From NCBI RefSeq assembly GCF_002251945.1, contig NZ_NDHW01000087.1, positions 1-64,000 on the forward strand: DNA of 64,000 nucleotides, written 5' to 3'. Of the stretch, positions 34,494 to 44,856 are shown in pieces. A program made the position numbers and the translations under genes. The notes under the pieces were generated by a model. The model saw only the letters and a list, made by a program, of their open reading frames with translations, was not told the origin of the DNA and did no database searches. This DNA is from Pseudanabaena sp. SR411. Its GTDB lineage: Bacteria; Cyanobacteriota; Cyanobacteriia; Pseudanabaenales; Pseudanabaenaceae. How positions within the stretch are numbered: position 1 is the first letter of the stretch; the number at the start of each line of letters is the position of its first letter.

Positions 34494-35633
34494 ATGAACA
34501 AAAAAATTTTGTTTGTTAGCTATACCGCAGTCTTAGGTGGGGGAGAGCTTTGTTTACTCGACTTTGCCCATGCTTATCGTGAGACTAGTCAAGTAGTACT
34601 GCTCACTGATGGCATCTTAAAAAATCGACTCGAAGATTTAGGCGTAAAAGTTGAGGTTTTGCAAGCATCGCGATCGCTTGCTGAGGTGAAAGTATCAAGC
34701 GGATTAGCTTCACTCAAATCCATTGGTGATCTCTGGAGACTGGGGAAACAAGTTGCTAAAAAAAGCAAAGATTTTGATTTAATTCATGCCAATAACCAAA
34801 AAGGATTTGTGGTCGCTGCGATCGCTCGATTATTTGGCGGCGCACCTGTCGTGTGGCACTTGCACGATATTTTGACGGCAAATATTTTTAGCGCTACAAA
34901 CCGCAAGATTGCAGTCACGTTAGCTAATTGGTTTGCCACCAGAGTGATCGTTAACTCTCAAGCCACAGGGGAAGCTTTTCTTGCCGCAGGAGGCAATCGC
35001 AAATTACTCCGCACGGTTTATAACGGATTTGATAGTGAAAAGTTTGACCAAATTAATGATAATCAAGCAACTTTGCGCGAAGAACTAGGGCTTCCCTGCG
35101 ATCACCCTTTGATTGGTATGTTTAGCCGTCTGTCCTATTGGAAAGGACAACATGTTTTGTTAGAGGCTGCTAGTAAACTGCCTGATGTGCATGTGTTGTT
35201 AGTGGGTGATGCACTCTTTGGAGAAGCGGAATATACTGAGAAGCTCAAAAATATTGCTGCCCAAGAAAGTCTCAAAGGTCGTGTCCATTGGCTCGGATTT
35301 CGGCAAGATATTCCCGCTTTAATGAAAGCTTGTGATGCGATCGCCCATTGTTCGACGGCTCCCGAACCCTTTGGTCGCGTCATTGTCGAGGCTCAACTAT
35401 CAAAACGTCCTGCGATCGCGACCATTGGTGGCGGTACTAGCGAAATTATCGAAAATGGAGTTACAGGTTTACTGATTCCACCCAACGATCCGCAATTACT
35501 CGCTGATGCGATGCATCTAATTTTTAGCGATCTCCCTGCTACCCAAAGGATCGTTGAAACTGCCTATACCCAAGCCCAAGCTAAATTCTCAATTATCTCA
35601 GTCTGTCAAACTTTTGAAATGGCGATCGCCTAA
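34494..35633 (+). CDS. Family 4 glycosyltransferase
   Basis: A 379-residue GT-B enzyme. The N-terminal half has GGGELCLLDFA and the donor-side region IHANNQKGFVVAAI. The C-terminal GT1 domain shows the segment FSRLSYWKGQHVLLEA, the phosphate-binding EPFGRVIVEAQ motif and ATIGGGTSEII. It transfers a nucleotide-activated sugar, probably in envelope or extracellular polysaccharide synthesis; acceptor and donor are unknown. It is a single gene, followed by a palindrome cluster. Confidence 0.9.
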   Translation: MNKKILFVSYTAVLGGGELCLLDFAHAYRETSQVVLLTDGILKNRLEDLGVKVEVLQASRSLAEVKVSSGLASLKSIGDLWRLGKQVAKKSKDFDLIHANNQKGFVVAAIARLFGGAPVVWHLHDILTANIFSATNRKIAVTLANWFATRVIVNSQATGEAFLAAGGNRKLLRTVYNGFDSEKFDQINDNQATLREELGLPCDHPLIGMFSRLSYWKGQHVLLEAASKLPDVHVLLVGDALFGEAEYTEKLKNIAAQESLKGRVHWLGFRQDIPALMKACDAIAHCSTAPEPFGRVIVEAQLSKRPAIATIGGGTSEIIENGVTGLLIPPNDPQLLADAMHLIFSDLPATQRIVETAYTQAQAKFSIISVCQTFEMAIA

Positions 35634-35658
35634 TTTTTGTTGGTTAATCCTTGGACAT

Positions 35659-35713
35659 AAAACCAAAAAGATGAGTGGCGGCGCGAAGCGCCGCCACTCA
35701 TCTTTTTGGTTTT
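35659..35713. repeat. 55-bp perfect palindrome, GGCGGCGC-GAA core
   Basis: Centre GAA at 35685-35687. Its central 49 bp are identical to 12912-12962. A TTGCTATA end follows at 35717-35724, as in the MITE copies. Confidence 0.85.
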
Positions 35714-35739
35714 GAGTTGCTATACTCCGTTCCCAGTGA

Positions 35740-35781
35740 AAGAATAGACGTTGCGGCGCTTCGCGCCGCAACGCTATTTCT
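35740..35781. repeat. Palindrome, GTTGCGGCGC core
   Basis: GTTGCGGCGC-TTC-GCGCCGCAAC is perfect at 35750-35772, with imperfect outer arms AGAATAG/CTATTTCT. It is the second of three hairpins in 270 bp between the glycosyltransferase and nifT. Confidence 0.75.
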
Positions 35782-35863
35782 TGGTTTTATATATCTATTT
35801 CTTCGGTGGGAAAGGAGTAGTACTCATTTACAAACTGGGGATGTACCCGCGATCGCCATAAAG

Positions 35864-35898
35864 CAAAGAAAGACAGTGCTAAGCACTGTCCTTCTTTG
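35864..35898. terminator. Hairpin at the nifT 3' end
   Basis: CAAAGAAAGACAGTGC-TAA-GCACTGTCCTTCTTTG forms a strong stem just past the nifT stop at the end of the leftward nif operon. It is a probable terminator. Confidence 0.65.
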
Positions 35899-35901
35899 TC
35901 C

Positions 35902-36105
35902 TTAAGCAATTCTTCTTGCTTCAACGGTTTTTGGTAAATTTAGCGGTTCTTCTAGATTAGCAAAGGCAAGTTCCCACCCATTTGCTAGCGTCATCACCTT
36001 GCCATCAGTGGTTTCTTCTTCTTTGACAACTTCCTCTTCCAAATCTTTTTTAGCTACATAAACCACTAGATGACCGATGTTATTCCGACGTAGCATGACT
36101 TTCAT
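35902..36105 (-). CDS. nifT: NifT/FixU
   Basis: A 67-residue NifT. From ATG 36105 the protein starts MKVMLRRNNIGHLVVYVAKK and ends NLPKTVEARRIA, both family hallmarks. The longer open frame upstream is intergenic palindrome sequence. NifT is a small protein usually found with nifZ. It is not essential in most species tested and may assist nitrogenase maturation. It is the last gene of the leftward nif operon. Confidence 0.9.
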   Translation of the reverse strand: MKVMLRRNNIGHLVVYVAKKDLEEEVVKEEETTDGKVMTLANGWELAFANLEEPLNLPKTVEARRIA

Positions 36106-36129
36106 GAGTTTTCCTTGATGATTTTTAAG

Positions 36130-36156
36130 ATAAGTGGGTGCGAAGCGCCCACTTAT
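36130..36156. repeat. Hairpin between nifZ and nifT
   Basis: ATAAGTGGG and CCCACTTAT flank TGCGAAGCG. A second imperfect hairpin (about 36172-36202) reaches the nifZ stop. They may modulate the distal operon message. Confidence 0.6.
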
Positions 36157-36197
36157 TTGACATGATTTTAGATAGAAATGAATGCAAAGCACCCATT

Positions 36198-36455
36198 TCA
36201 TTCGACGATTTCTAATTCTCTTTGACGACAGCCGATGATATGCCCTGTATAGAGGAAGTGGATAGAATAGATATAGGAACTTTGGAGGAAAGTGCCGATA
36301 TTCACTACATAGCCAACTTCCCCTTTCTTAGCCAGAGTTTCACCAATCTCCTTTCCGGGGAAAGTGCCATCATTGCGAATTAATTTCTTAATTCTGACCT
36401 TTGTGCCAATCTCAAAGGTGGGAGGACTGTCAAGTTCCACATCGTTATACAGCAT
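36198..36455 (-). CDS. nifZ: NifZ
   Basis: NifZ helps in maturation of the second P-cluster of the MoFe protein. From ATG 36455 the 85 residues carry FEIGTKVRIKKLIRNDGTFPGKEIGETLAKKGEVGYVVNIGTFLQ and HFLYTGHIIGCRQRELE, the complete NifZ domain. The start lies inside the nifV 3' end (11-bp overlap), indicating translational coupling. Confidence 0.92.
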   Translation of the reverse strand: MLYNDVELDSPPTFEIGTKVRIKKLIRNDGTFPGKEIGETLAKKGEVGYVVNIGTFLQSSYIYSIHFLYTGHIIGCRQRELEIVE

Positions 36456-37575
36456 GGGCAAGCCTCCCTGATTGAACGAGATTGAGCAATTCTTCGGAAG
36501 TGAGACTGCGCTTGACTTGGATCGATCGCTGCCGCACCGCATCTAAAACTGATTGCGCTTTATCCTTAGCAAGATCGACTCCTTGCTGCTGGAGTAAATT
36601 CGCTACGAGATGGCGACCTGAGTGCTTACCAGCGACAAGATGACGCTTCGCACCTACTTCATCGGGATTAAATGGCTCGTAGCTGCTGGGATTTTGGAGA
36701 ACTCCTGCGGCATGGATACCTGATTCATGGCTAAAGGCATTGCTACCAACGATCGCTTTCCAAGGTGGTACAGGGTTTTGGGAAGCCGAGGCAACTAGTT
36801 GCGACAGTTCCCAGAAGCATTGGGTTTCAATCCCCAAATCGATACCGTGAATTTGTTTTAGCGCCATCACCACTTCTTCTAGAGCCGCATTGCCTGCCCT
36901 CTCGCCTAAACCATTTACAGTGGTATTTAGCGATCGCGCTCCTGCTTGGACACCTGCAAGAGCATTAGCAGTAGCCATGCCTAGATCGTTATGGGTGTGC
37001 ATCTCGACGGGAATTGAGAGAGCATTGACTAGCAATTTAATCTTGCGATAGGTATTAAATGGATCGAGAATGCCGACGGTATCGCAAAAACGGAAGCGGG
37101 AAGCACCCCATTGTTCTGCTGAAGCTGCTACTTCTAATAGAAAATGATCATCGGCTCTAGAGGCATCAGCACCACCGACGGATACATATAAACCATGATC
37201 AAGAGCATAGGTAATACTTTCTTGCAAACGTTCCAGTATAGTTTCGCGTTTACCATCAGCCATTAGCCCAATCTGCATATCGGAGACAGGGACGGAAATA
37301 TGAACACGCTTTAGTCCACAGGCAATTGAAGCTTGAATATCAGAAATTGCAGCACGATTCCAGCCAAGTAGTTTTGCTTTTAGACCTAAGTTATTAATGG
37401 CGGCGATCGCTTCAGTTTCTGCCCCACCCATCGCAGGAATGCCAACTTCGAGTTCTTGTACGCCAATGCGATCTAGGAATTTGGCGATTTCAATTTTCTC
37501 TTCAGTGCTAAACGCTACACCAGCAGCCTGTTCGCCATCTCTCAGGGTTGTATCGTTAATTTGAATGTCAAGCAT
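36445..37575 (-). CDS. nifV: Homocitrate synthase NifV
   Basis: NifV condenses acetyl-CoA with 2-oxoglutarate to give homocitrate, the organic ligand of FeMo-cofactor. The 376-residue TIM barrel starts with INDTTLRDGEQAAGVAFS (catalytic D and R region) and contains VEMHTHNDLGMATANALAG with the metal-binding HTH motif, then GAKRHLVAGKHSGRHL in the C-terminal part. Length and motifs are normal. A 207-bp gap with CCCCC-rich repeats separates it from nifK upstream. Confidence 0.95.
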   Translation of the reverse strand: MLDIQINDTTLRDGEQAAGVAFSTEEKIEIAKFLDRIGVQELEVGIPAMGGAETEAIAAINNLGLKAKLLGWNRAAISDIQASIACGLKRVHISVPVSDMQIGLMADGKRETILERLQESITYALDHGLYVSVGGADASRADDHFLLEVAASAEQWGASRFRFCDTVGILDPFNTYRKIKLLVNALSIPVEMHTHNDLGMATANALAGVQAGARSLNTTVNGLGERAGNAALEEVVMALKQIHGIDLGIETQCFWELSQLVASASQNPVPPWKAIVGSNAFSHESGIHAAGVLQNPSSYEPFNPDEVGAKRHLVAGKHSGRHLVANLLQQQGVDLAKDKAQSVLDAVRQRSIQVKRSLTSEELLNLVQSGRLAHAV

Positions 37576-37661
37576 GATCGTTCTCCTCTTGCGGTACTTT
37601 CTGCTGTGATTGCGTTCGTTAAATAAGCAATATTAATGAATCTGTCTACGGTTTGGGGTTG

Positions 37662-37776
37662 AGATCCCCCCAGCCCCCCTTATGAAAGGGGGGAGAATTT
37701 ATTAAGTCCCCCCTTTCATAAGGGGGATTTAGGGGGATCTCTTTTCCCCCCTTTACAAGGGGGGTTAGGGGGGATC
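37662..37776. repeat. CCCCCTTATAAGGGGG-type repeat array, nifK-nifV gap
   Basis: Three hairpin-forming blocks built from GATCCCCC...AAGGGGG...GGGGGATC units fill the nifK-nifV intergenic. Related copies occur at 39435-39520, 42212-42288 and 52199-52282, all inside the nif island and nowhere else in the window. Confidence 0.85.
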
Positions 37777-37782
37777 ATAAAT

Positions 37783-39321
37783 CTAACGAATCAAGTCGTA
37801 GGAAATGTCGGTCTTCGATGGGATGATCGTGTTGCGATCGAGTTCATCAAGGATCGTATTTACAATCCAGTTGAGTAGATTGATTGCGCCTTGATAGCCG
37901 TAGGTGGAATAGCGGTGCAGATGATGGCGATCGAAGATAGGATAGCCAATGCGTACCAAAGGAGTCTTGGTATCACGCCATAGATACTTACCGTAGGAGT
38001 TGCCAATCAAGAGATCCACTGGCTCGGTGAAGAGGAGCGATCGCATATGCCACAGATCCTTACCACCCCAAATCGTGGCGTTCTGACCGAAAGGACTAGA
38101 ATCAAGCAAAGCGCGTAACTCGCCTTCAAAGTCGGCATTAGTGTTGCTGACAAGAACATGAATTGGTTCTGCACCAACTTCTAATAAGAACTGAACTAAC
38201 CCAATTACCAAGTCTGGATCACCATAGATCGCAATGCGCTTACCGTGCAACCAAGACTGGGAATCTGTCAAAGCATCAACGGCGCGACCTCTTTCTTCTT
38301 CCAATTCCTTAGGAATAGGCTTGCCTGTGAGAGCCGAAAGCTTCATCAAGAATTCATCAGTACCACGAATACCGACGGGACGGCTGACGTAGGTCTTTTG
38401 ATTCCATTCAGTTTCGATATAGGCTCTAGTCTTAGTGGTTGCATAGGATTGGAAAGCGATCGTGGCTTCAGCATTGATCGAATCTGCCGCATCTTCGAGC
38501 TTGGTTCCACCTGGATACATTTGGTATTCACCAGTATTAGGCGAATCCAGATATTCAGAATTGTCAGCAAGCAAGGTGTAGTTGACATCCATCAAATTAG
38601 CATAGCGCTTGATTTCACGCAGGTTGCCAATGTAGGTTTCAAATCCAGGGATGAAGTTAATCTTGCCGTTGGTAGTTTCTTGCTTCTTACCTGCGGTCAA
38701 GTTGGTGAGAATCCCCTTGATCATGTTGTCGTAGCCCGTAATGTGGGAACCGACAAAACTAGGAGTATGGGCAAAGGGAACGGGGAAAGTCTGAGGGACA
38801 GATCCAGCAATCTTGGCATTACCAATAAATGCTTGCAAGTCATCACCGATTACTTCCGCCATACAGGTTGTGCAGACAGCGATCATCTTGGGCTTGTAGA
38901 CATTGTAGGCATTCGCCAAGCCTTCAATCATATTCAATTGTCCACCAAAAACGGCGGCATCTTCGGTCATCGAAGAGGATACTGCTGAGAATGGTTCTTT
39001 AAAGTGGCGAGTGAAGTGACTACGGAAATAGGCGACGCAACCTTGAGAACCATGCACGAAGGGTAATGTAGCCTCAAAACCAACTGCGGCAAGGATTGCG
39101 CCGAGGGGTTGACAGGCTTTGGCAGGATTGACGGTGAGAGCTTCGCGGGCGAAGTTCTTTTCGCGATATTCCCAGCTCTTTGTCCAGTCAGCAATCTCGG
39201 CGACTTTTTCGGGATTATGTCCACCTTCAAATTCTTTCTTCGCTTGAAATAGCTCTTGATATTCGTCTTGGTGGAATAACCGAGCGTGATCTTGAATGTC
39301 GTTAACGTTATTCTGAGCCAT
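37783..39321 (-). CDS. nifK: Nitrogenase MoFe protein beta subunit
   Basis: NifK pairs with NifD to form the alpha2-beta2 MoFe protein and shares the P-clusters. The 512-residue chain has the P-cluster cysteines at C70 ([11 protein letters not shown]), C95 (VHGSQGC) and C153 (AVCTTC), exactly the classical numbering. It is complete. The 204-bp spacer to nifD, filled with repeats, is longer than the short gap usual between nifD and nifK. Confidence 0.97.
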   Translation of the reverse strand: MAQNNVNDIQDHARLFHQDEYQELFQAKKEFEGGHNPEKVAEIADWTKSWEYREKNFAREALTVNPAKACQPLGAILAAVGFEATLPFVHGSQGCVAYFRSHFTRHFKEPFSAVSSSMTEDAAVFGGQLNMIEGLANAYNVYKPKMIAVCTTCMAEVIGDDLQAFIGNAKIAGSVPQTFPVPFAHTPSFVGSHITGYDNMIKGILTNLTAGKKQETTNGKINFIPGFETYIGNLREIKRYANLMDVNYTLLADNSEYLDSPNTGEYQMYPGGTKLEDAADSINAEATIAFQSYATTKTRAYIETEWNQKTYVSRPVGIRGTDEFLMKLSALTGKPIPKELEEERGRAVDALTDSQSWLHGKRIAIYGDPDLVIGLVQFLLEVGAEPIHVLVSNTNADFEGELRALLDSSPFGQNATIWGGKDLWHMRSLLFTEPVDLLIGNSYGKYLWRDTKTPLVRIGYPIFDRHHLHRYSTYGYQGAINLLNWIVNTILDELDRNTIIPSKTDISYDLIR

Positions 39322-39434
39322 GATTTTAATTCCAATCTAGTTGAAAATCAATGTGAGTGAAAGATTCTTGAATGAGAATGGATTTGAAAAGTTTGCAATT
39401 CCCATTCATGAATCTTGGTTAAATGCAGAGGTTT

Positions 39435-39520
39435 GCTCCCCCTGCCCTATCGGGCATCCCCCTTATAAAGGAGGACTTAATTTCTTCTCCCCCCTTTATA
39501 AGGGGGGCTGGGAGGGATCT
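39435..39520. repeat. CCCCCTTATAAGGGGG-type repeat, nifD-nifK gap
   Basis: Two CCCCC(C)TTATAAAGGGGG-like blocks between nifD and nifK. Such a stem between nifD and nifK could affect the relative amount of the two messages. Confidence 0.8.
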
Positions 39521-39525
39521 ATGAT

Positions 39526-41037
39526 CTAAGCAGCAACTTCAGCCTTCTGCCAAGGAGCGCCAATTAAGCTCCAAGTAGGACTGTTGAGAGCGAGATCCAT
39601 GTCACGGGCAAAGATCGCAAAGCCGTCATAACCGTGGTAAGGACCTGAGTAATCCCAAGAGTGCATCTGACGGAAAGGTAGTGCCATCTTCTGGAACACA
39701 TACTTCTCTTTGATACCAGAGGCGATCAGGTCAGGCTTCAGTTCTTTGACGAAGGCTTCAAACTCATAGGCCGAAACATCGTCATAGATCAGAGTGCCAT
39801 TCTCAATATAGTGAGTGGTGCGCTTGTAGTCGTCATTGTGACCAAACTCGTAGCCCGTACCAATCAACTTCATACCGAGATCGTGGAAAGCAGGAACAAC
39901 GTGGCGAGGACGCAATCCACCAACCATCAGAGCCACGGTTTTGCCTTCTAGACGAGGACCATATTTGGCGATTACCGCATTGGTCTGAGCTTCATATTTA
40001 GCAATCACTTCTTCCGCTTTTGCTTGAATAGTGGCATCAAATTTAGAAGCGATTTCTCGTAGTGAAGCAGCGATTTGGGTAGGACCAAAGAAATTGTACT
40101 CTAACCAAGGAATACCATAGGCTTCTTCCATGTGACGGCTGATGTAGTTCATCGAGCGATAGCAGTGAACTAGATTTAACTTCACGGAAGGAGTGTTGAT
40201 AATCTCATTGAGTGTACCATCTCCAGACCATTGAGCGACTACGCGCAAGCCGATTTCTTCGAGGAGGATACGGCTAGACCAAGCATCTCCACCGATGTTG
40301 TAGTCACCGATAATAGCAACATCATAGGCGGTGCTATCGGGGATGTTGCCTTCTTTCTTGTTTTTGTCGAATTGAGGGAAAACCCAGTCACGGATCGAAT
40401 CATTGGCGATGTGGTGTCCTAGGGATTGGGATACACCACGGAAACCTTCACAACGAACAGGTACAACGGTTTTGCCAATTTCTTTAGCAGCTTTCTTGGC
40501 TACCGCTTCAATGTCGTCACCGATCAAACCGATCGGACATTCAGATTGAATGGAAACACCCCGATTGAGTGGAAAGAGTTCGTCTAACTCGGTGATCAAT
40601 TTCAATAGTTTTTTGTCACCACCGAAAACGATATCGCGTTCTTGGAAATCAGAGGTAAACTGCATCGTACCAAAGGAGTCAATGCCAGTTGTGCCGATGT
40701 AGTAGTTACGACGACCAGACCAAGAGTAATAACCACAACCAACAGGACCATGACTGATGTGAATCATGTCTTTGATCGGTCCCCAAACCACACCTTTGGA
40801 GCCAGCATAGGCACATCCACGGGTGGTCATTGAGCCAGGAACAGATTTGACGTTGGATTTGACACCACAATCAGATTTGCCTTCTTCAAAAACATTGAGA
40901 TGCTTGTCCCGTTTTTTCTGCGCTTTGTCGGGATAGACTTCGATGACTTCTTTGATTAATGCTTTGGTCTCTGCGATCGCATTGACTGGAGGTGTGGTGG
41001 TTGGGGGTGTTAATGTAGCGGATTCTGGAGGTGTCAT
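39526..41037 (-). CDS. nifD: Nitrogenase MoFe protein alpha subunit
   Basis: NifD carries FeMo-cofactor and half of the P-cluster. From ATG 41037 the 503 residues include P-cluster ligands C75 (TTRGCAYAG) and C101 ([11 protein letters not shown]), and the cofactor region [12 protein letters not shown]. The FeMo-co histidine lies in the C-terminal FRQMHSWDY segment. The in-frame sequence upstream of this ATG is spacer (GGAAAAAGG low complexity) and is excluded. The start is preceded by a GAGG ribosome site. The gene is uninterrupted, with no excision element. Confidence 0.97.
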   Translation of the reverse strand: MTPPESATLTPPTTTPPVNAIAETKALIKEVIEVYPDKAQKKRDKHLNVFEEGKSDCGVKSNVKSVPGSMTTRGCAYAGSKGVVWGPIKDMIHISHGPVGCGYYSWSGRRNYYIGTTGIDSFGTMQFTSDFQERDIVFGGDKKLLKLITELDELFPLNRGVSIQSECPIGLIGDDIEAVAKKAAKEIGKTVVPVRCEGFRGVSQSLGHHIANDSIRDWVFPQFDKNKKEGNIPDSTAYDVAIIGDYNIGGDAWSSRILLEEIGLRVVAQWSGDGTLNEIINTPSVKLNLVHCYRSMNYISRHMEEAYGIPWLEYNFFGPTQIAASLREIASKFDATIQAKAEEVIAKYEAQTNAVIAKYGPRLEGKTVALMVGGLRPRHVVPAFHDLGMKLIGTGYEFGHNDDYKRTTHYIENGTLIYDDVSAYEFEAFVKELKPDLIASGIKEKYVFQKMALPFRQMHSWDYSGPYHGYDGFAIFARDMDLALNSPTWSLIGAPWQKAEVAA

Positions 41038-41090
41038 ATTAGCCTCAAGGAAAAGGGTAAAAGGAAAAAGGAAAAAGTGATTTTTTAGAG

Positions 41091-41111
41091 AGGGTGAGCA
41101 AAGCTCACCCT
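41091..41111. promoter_or_regulatory. Stem-loop between nifH and nifD
   Basis: AGGGTGAGC and its complement flank an AAA loop, 11 bp after the nifH stop. Hairpins here are known in other diazotrophs to stabilise nifH RNA against the nifDK part. Confidence 0.7.
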
Positions 41112-41121
41112 GCAAATTTAT

Positions 41122-42036
<915 letters not shown>

Positions 42037-42211
42037 TTATTAAATCAAAAAATGTACTGTAGGTTAGAAGTAGAAGACTTGAGAAAGGGCTTAAGGAAGT
42101 TCTTTCTCAGTTTGTAAAGCGATCGCTGTCACCACAGGAGGGGAGCGCTCGACTACAAGCACGGAAATGTTGAATAAGTAGGGGTTCATTAGTTTTGGGT
42201 TGAGAATTACT

Positions 42212-42288
42212 TGATCCCCCCTTCCCCCCTTGCGAAGGGGGGCTTTTTTATTTAGTCCCCCTTTATAAGGGGGATTTAGAGGGATCTC
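42212..42288. repeat. CCCCCTTATAAGGGGG-type repeat, nifU-nifH gap
   Basis: GATCCCCCCTTCC...AAGGGGGG followed by CCCCCTTTATAAGGGGG, close to the nifU stop. The rest of the 280-bp gap (42025-42211) could house a nifH promoter, but I see no certain motif. Confidence 0.8.
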
Positions 42289-42304
42289 TAGAAGCTTTTA
42301 GCCT

Positions 42305-43189
42305 TTAAACTGCTTCTACAACGAGGGTAGAGAGAACGCGATCGCGCAGTCTTACTTCGATCGCATCTTTGAGGGTGGCGGTGCTGCCAGAGCAGGAACT
42401 GCAAGCACCTTTGAGAATGACTTTGACGATATCGCCATCGACATCAAATAGTTCGACATTGCCGCCATCAGCGATCAGCATCGGACGTACTTCGTCTAGA
42501 ATTTCTTGAATCTTGGTGATCTTTTGGACAGTGGTTAACTTACGGCTGGTTTGTTGAATGCGCGTAAGTTCAGCTTCCACTCTAGCGGTTGTCGCTTCTT
42601 TATCCTGTTCTACGGCTGCGATAATGTCTTCAATCCCTGCAAGACAGGAGCCGCAAGAACCACCAGCTTTGATGTAGTTGGTAACTTCTTCAACGGTAGT
42701 GAGATTGTTCTCAATGACGATGCGGCGAACGCGGTTATCACTAACTCCGAAGCAGGTACAGAGAAGTGCACCTTCATCTTCATCGTGATGTTCAATCTCT
42801 ATGCCGCGATACTTGTAAATAGCTGCTTCTAGCGCTTCTTGTCCCATTACGGAACAGTGCATTTTCGCTTCAGGTAAGCCGCCTAAGTAATCGGCGATAT
42901 CTTTATTGCTTACTTTGAGAGCTTCATCTAATGTAAGCCCTTTAATCATTTCTGTCAAGGCAGAAGAAGAAGCGATCGCACTAGTACAACCAAAGGTTTG
43001 GAAGCGAGCATCAAGAATTTGATCCTGAGGAACATCTATCTTGAGATGTAGTCGTAGAGCGTCACCGCAGGCAATACTGCCAATTTCGCCAAATACAACC
43101 GCAACATCTGTTTCTTCCGTAACTTCTATCGCTCCTTGGTTCTTAGGATTATAGAAGAGGTCTAATACTTTATCGGTGTAGTCCCACAT
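42305..43189 (-). CDS. nifU: NifU iron-sulfur cluster scaffold
   Basis: The three-domain NifU (294 residues) assembles Fe-S clusters for nitrogenase. The N-terminal IscU-like domain (1-130) has GDALRLHLK, FGCTSAIASSS and KMHCSVM. The middle BFD-like [2Fe-2S] domain has LCTCFGVSDN and GGSCGSCLAG. The C-terminal Nfu domain (225-294) has GACSSCSGSTATLK. All cluster-binding cysteines are present. It lies downstream of nifS, the sulfur donor. Confidence 0.97.
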   Translation of the reverse strand: MWDYTDKVLDLFYNPKNQGAIEVTEETDVAVVFGEIGSIACGDALRLHLKIDVPQDQILDARFQTFGCTSAIASSSALTEMIKGLTLDEALKVSNKDIADYLGGLPEAKMHCSVMGQEALEAAIYKYRGIEIEHHDEDEGALLCTCFGVSDNRVRRIVIENNLTTVEEVTNYIKAGGSCGSCLAGIEDIIAAVEQDKEATTARVEAELTRIQQTSRKLTTVQKITKIQEILDEVRPMLIADGGNVELFDVDGDIVKVILKGACSSCSGSTATLKDAIEVRLRDRVLSTLVVEAV

Positions 43190-43306
43190 GGTAGTAAGTA
43201 AAAAGTAAAGAGGTAAAAGTAAAAATAGAAAACTAGTAGTTAGAATTTCAAGATCAAGTAAATTCAGGTAAGAGAAAAATATTTTTTCCTTTTTCCTTTT
43301 TCCTTT

Positions 43307-44512
43307 TTACTTGACCAGAGCTTCTTCTCTTTCTTGTAACCAACCTGCGGCTTCACTGTTAAAGGGAGATAAAGCGCGGAGGCGATCAATGATGCTGGGC
43401 ATGACTTCTAGGACATGATCAATTTCGGCATCGGTGGTGTAGCGGGAGAGGCTGAAGCGGATGGAGCCGTGTAGGATAGTGTAGGGGATTCCCATTGCTC
43501 TAAGCACATGGGATGGTTCTAGGGAGCCAGAGGTACAGGCGGAACCAGAGGAGGCGCAAATACCGTAGCGATCTAGGGATAACAGAATTGCTTCACCTTC
43601 AATAAATTTGAATCCGATGTTGGTGGTGTTTGGTAGGCGATTTTTGGGATCACCGTTCACTTCACAGTCGGCAATTGTCGAAAGGAGAAACTTTTCTAAG
43701 CGATCGCGCAATTTCTTTTCATGCTGTACTGCATTTGGTAAATGGATTAATTCCAATTCCGCAGCTTTGCCTAGGGCGACGATGCTGGCGACGTTCTCGG
43801 TTCCTGCTCTGCGTCCACGTTCCTGATGTCCTCCCAAGATGAAAGGACGGAAGCGATAGCCACGACGAACATATAATGCGCCAACGCCCTTAGGTGCGTG
43901 CAGTTTATGTCCAGAGAGGGTTAGCAAATCAATCGTACTGGTTTTCAGGTTGAGAGGAATCTTGCCAACCGCTTGCACCGCATCAACATGGAAGGTTGCA
44001 CCATATTCCTTTGCCAAAGAGCCAATTTGCTCGATCGGGAAGATTGTTCCTGTTTCGTTGTTGGCATACATGGTCGTAACTAACGCTGTATTACCAGTGA
44101 GAGCGGCTTCTAGCTCTAGTAGATCAATCTGTCCTTGACGATCAACCGATAGATAAGTAACGGTATAACCCTGCTTTTCTAACTGCTTGCAAACACTCAT
44201 TACACAAGGATGTTCAACTTGAGTAGTGATGATGTGCTTGCGATCGCTTTGAGCCGCCAGAGCCGCCCTAATTGCGGTGTTATTACCTTCAGATCCGCAA
44301 CTGGTGAAGATGATTTCTGATGGTTCTGCACCTAAGAGAGCCGCAACTTGCGATCGCGCCGTTTGAATCGCCTTACCTACCTGTCCACCAAAGGTGTGCA
44401 TACTCGAAGGATTGCCGTAGTAGGTGGTGAGATAAGGAAGCATTGCTTCGACAACAAGAGGATCGATTCTGGTTGTCGCGTTGTTGTCAAGATAGATCGT
44501 CTCTACGCTCAT
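43307..44512 (-). CDS. nifS: NifS cysteine desulfurase
   Basis: NifS is a PLP enzyme releasing sulfur from cysteine for cluster assembly on NifU. From ATG 44512 (401 residues) the protein reads MSVETIYLDNNATTRIDP. The PLP lysine is in LLTLSGHKLHAPKG, and the sulfur-carrying cysteine loop reads SSGSACTSGSLEPSHVL. I chose this start because its ATG overlaps the upstream ferredoxin-like gene's TGA (ATGA), implying translational coupling. The longer start adds six non-conserved residues. Confidence 0.96.
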   Translation of the reverse strand: MSVETIYLDNNATTRIDPLVVEAMLPYLTTYYGNPSSMHTFGGQVGKAIQTARSQVAALLGAEPSEIIFTSCGSEGNNTAIRAALAAQSDRKHIITTQVEHPCVMSVCKQLEKQGYTVTYLSVDRQGQIDLLELEAALTGNTALVTTMYANNETGTIFPIEQIGSLAKEYGATFHVDAVQAVGKIPLNLKTSTIDLLTLSGHKLHAPKGVGALYVRRGYRFRPFILGGHQERGRRAGTENVASIVALGKAAELELIHLPNAVQHEKKLRDRLEKFLLSTIADCEVNGDPKNRLPNTTNIGFKFIEGEAILLSLDRYGICASSGSACTSGSLEPSHVLRAMGIPYTILHGSIRFSLSRYTTDAEIDHVLEVMPSIIDRLRALSPFNSEAAGWLQEREEALVK

Positions 44513-44856
44513 GTTGTCACTTCCTGCCATCTTTTTTGAGTGTTTGTCTGGAGCTTGTTCTGAATTTTAGTTTGCAAATCTGCTACCAAGCGATCGTGAG
44601 TTGCAAACCATCTTTCCCAATAAGGATTAGAATCTTTAAGCATTACAGAATGCTGCTGATCGCTGGGAACTACACCAAAAATATAATTGCTAGAACAAGC
44701 TAAAAGATTTTGGGATAAGCTGGACTGAAGACAGCTATTACAAAGAGTTTGCTCAATCAAGTAGCGTCCATTCGCATCTTGTTGAATCGCTCCCTTAGGA
44801 CAATGCGATTGGCATACTTCCCAAGAAATGTATTGTTGATCAATTGTGTAAGGCAT
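44509..44856 (-). CDS. Cysteine-depleted FdxN-like protein
   Basis: This occupies the place of fdxN between nifB and nifS. From ATG 44856 (115 codons) the N-terminus MPYTIDQQYISWEVCQSHCPKGAIQ aligns without gaps to a 2[4Fe-4S] ferredoxin, but the first two cluster cysteines are Tyr and Trp. The second motif keeps only LCNSC plus an ACSS. The C-terminal PYWERWFATHDRLVADLQ is the usual FdxN tail. Five cysteines remain, so two [4Fe-4S] clusters cannot form in the normal way. Its TGA overlaps the nifS ATG. Confidence 0.8.
   Translation of the reverse strand: MPYTIDQQYISWEVCQSHCPKGAIQQDANGRYLIEQTLCNSCLQSSLSQNLLACSSNYIFGVVPSDQQHSVMLKDSNPYWERWFATHDRLVADLQTKIQNKLQTNTQKRWQEVTT

Noticed and set aside
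37662-37776. Repeated CCCCC/GGGGG blocks as a CRISPR array
   Set aside because: Units are irregular, have no constant spacer length and form hairpins. No cas gene is in the window.
39526-41037. Excision element within nifD or nifH
   Set aside because: nifH, nifD and nifK frames are uninterrupted, and no recombinase gene is present.
41038-41115. N-terminal extension of NifD
   Set aside because: The in-frame extension is low-complexity spacer and hairpin. NifD conservation starts at the ATG at 41037.
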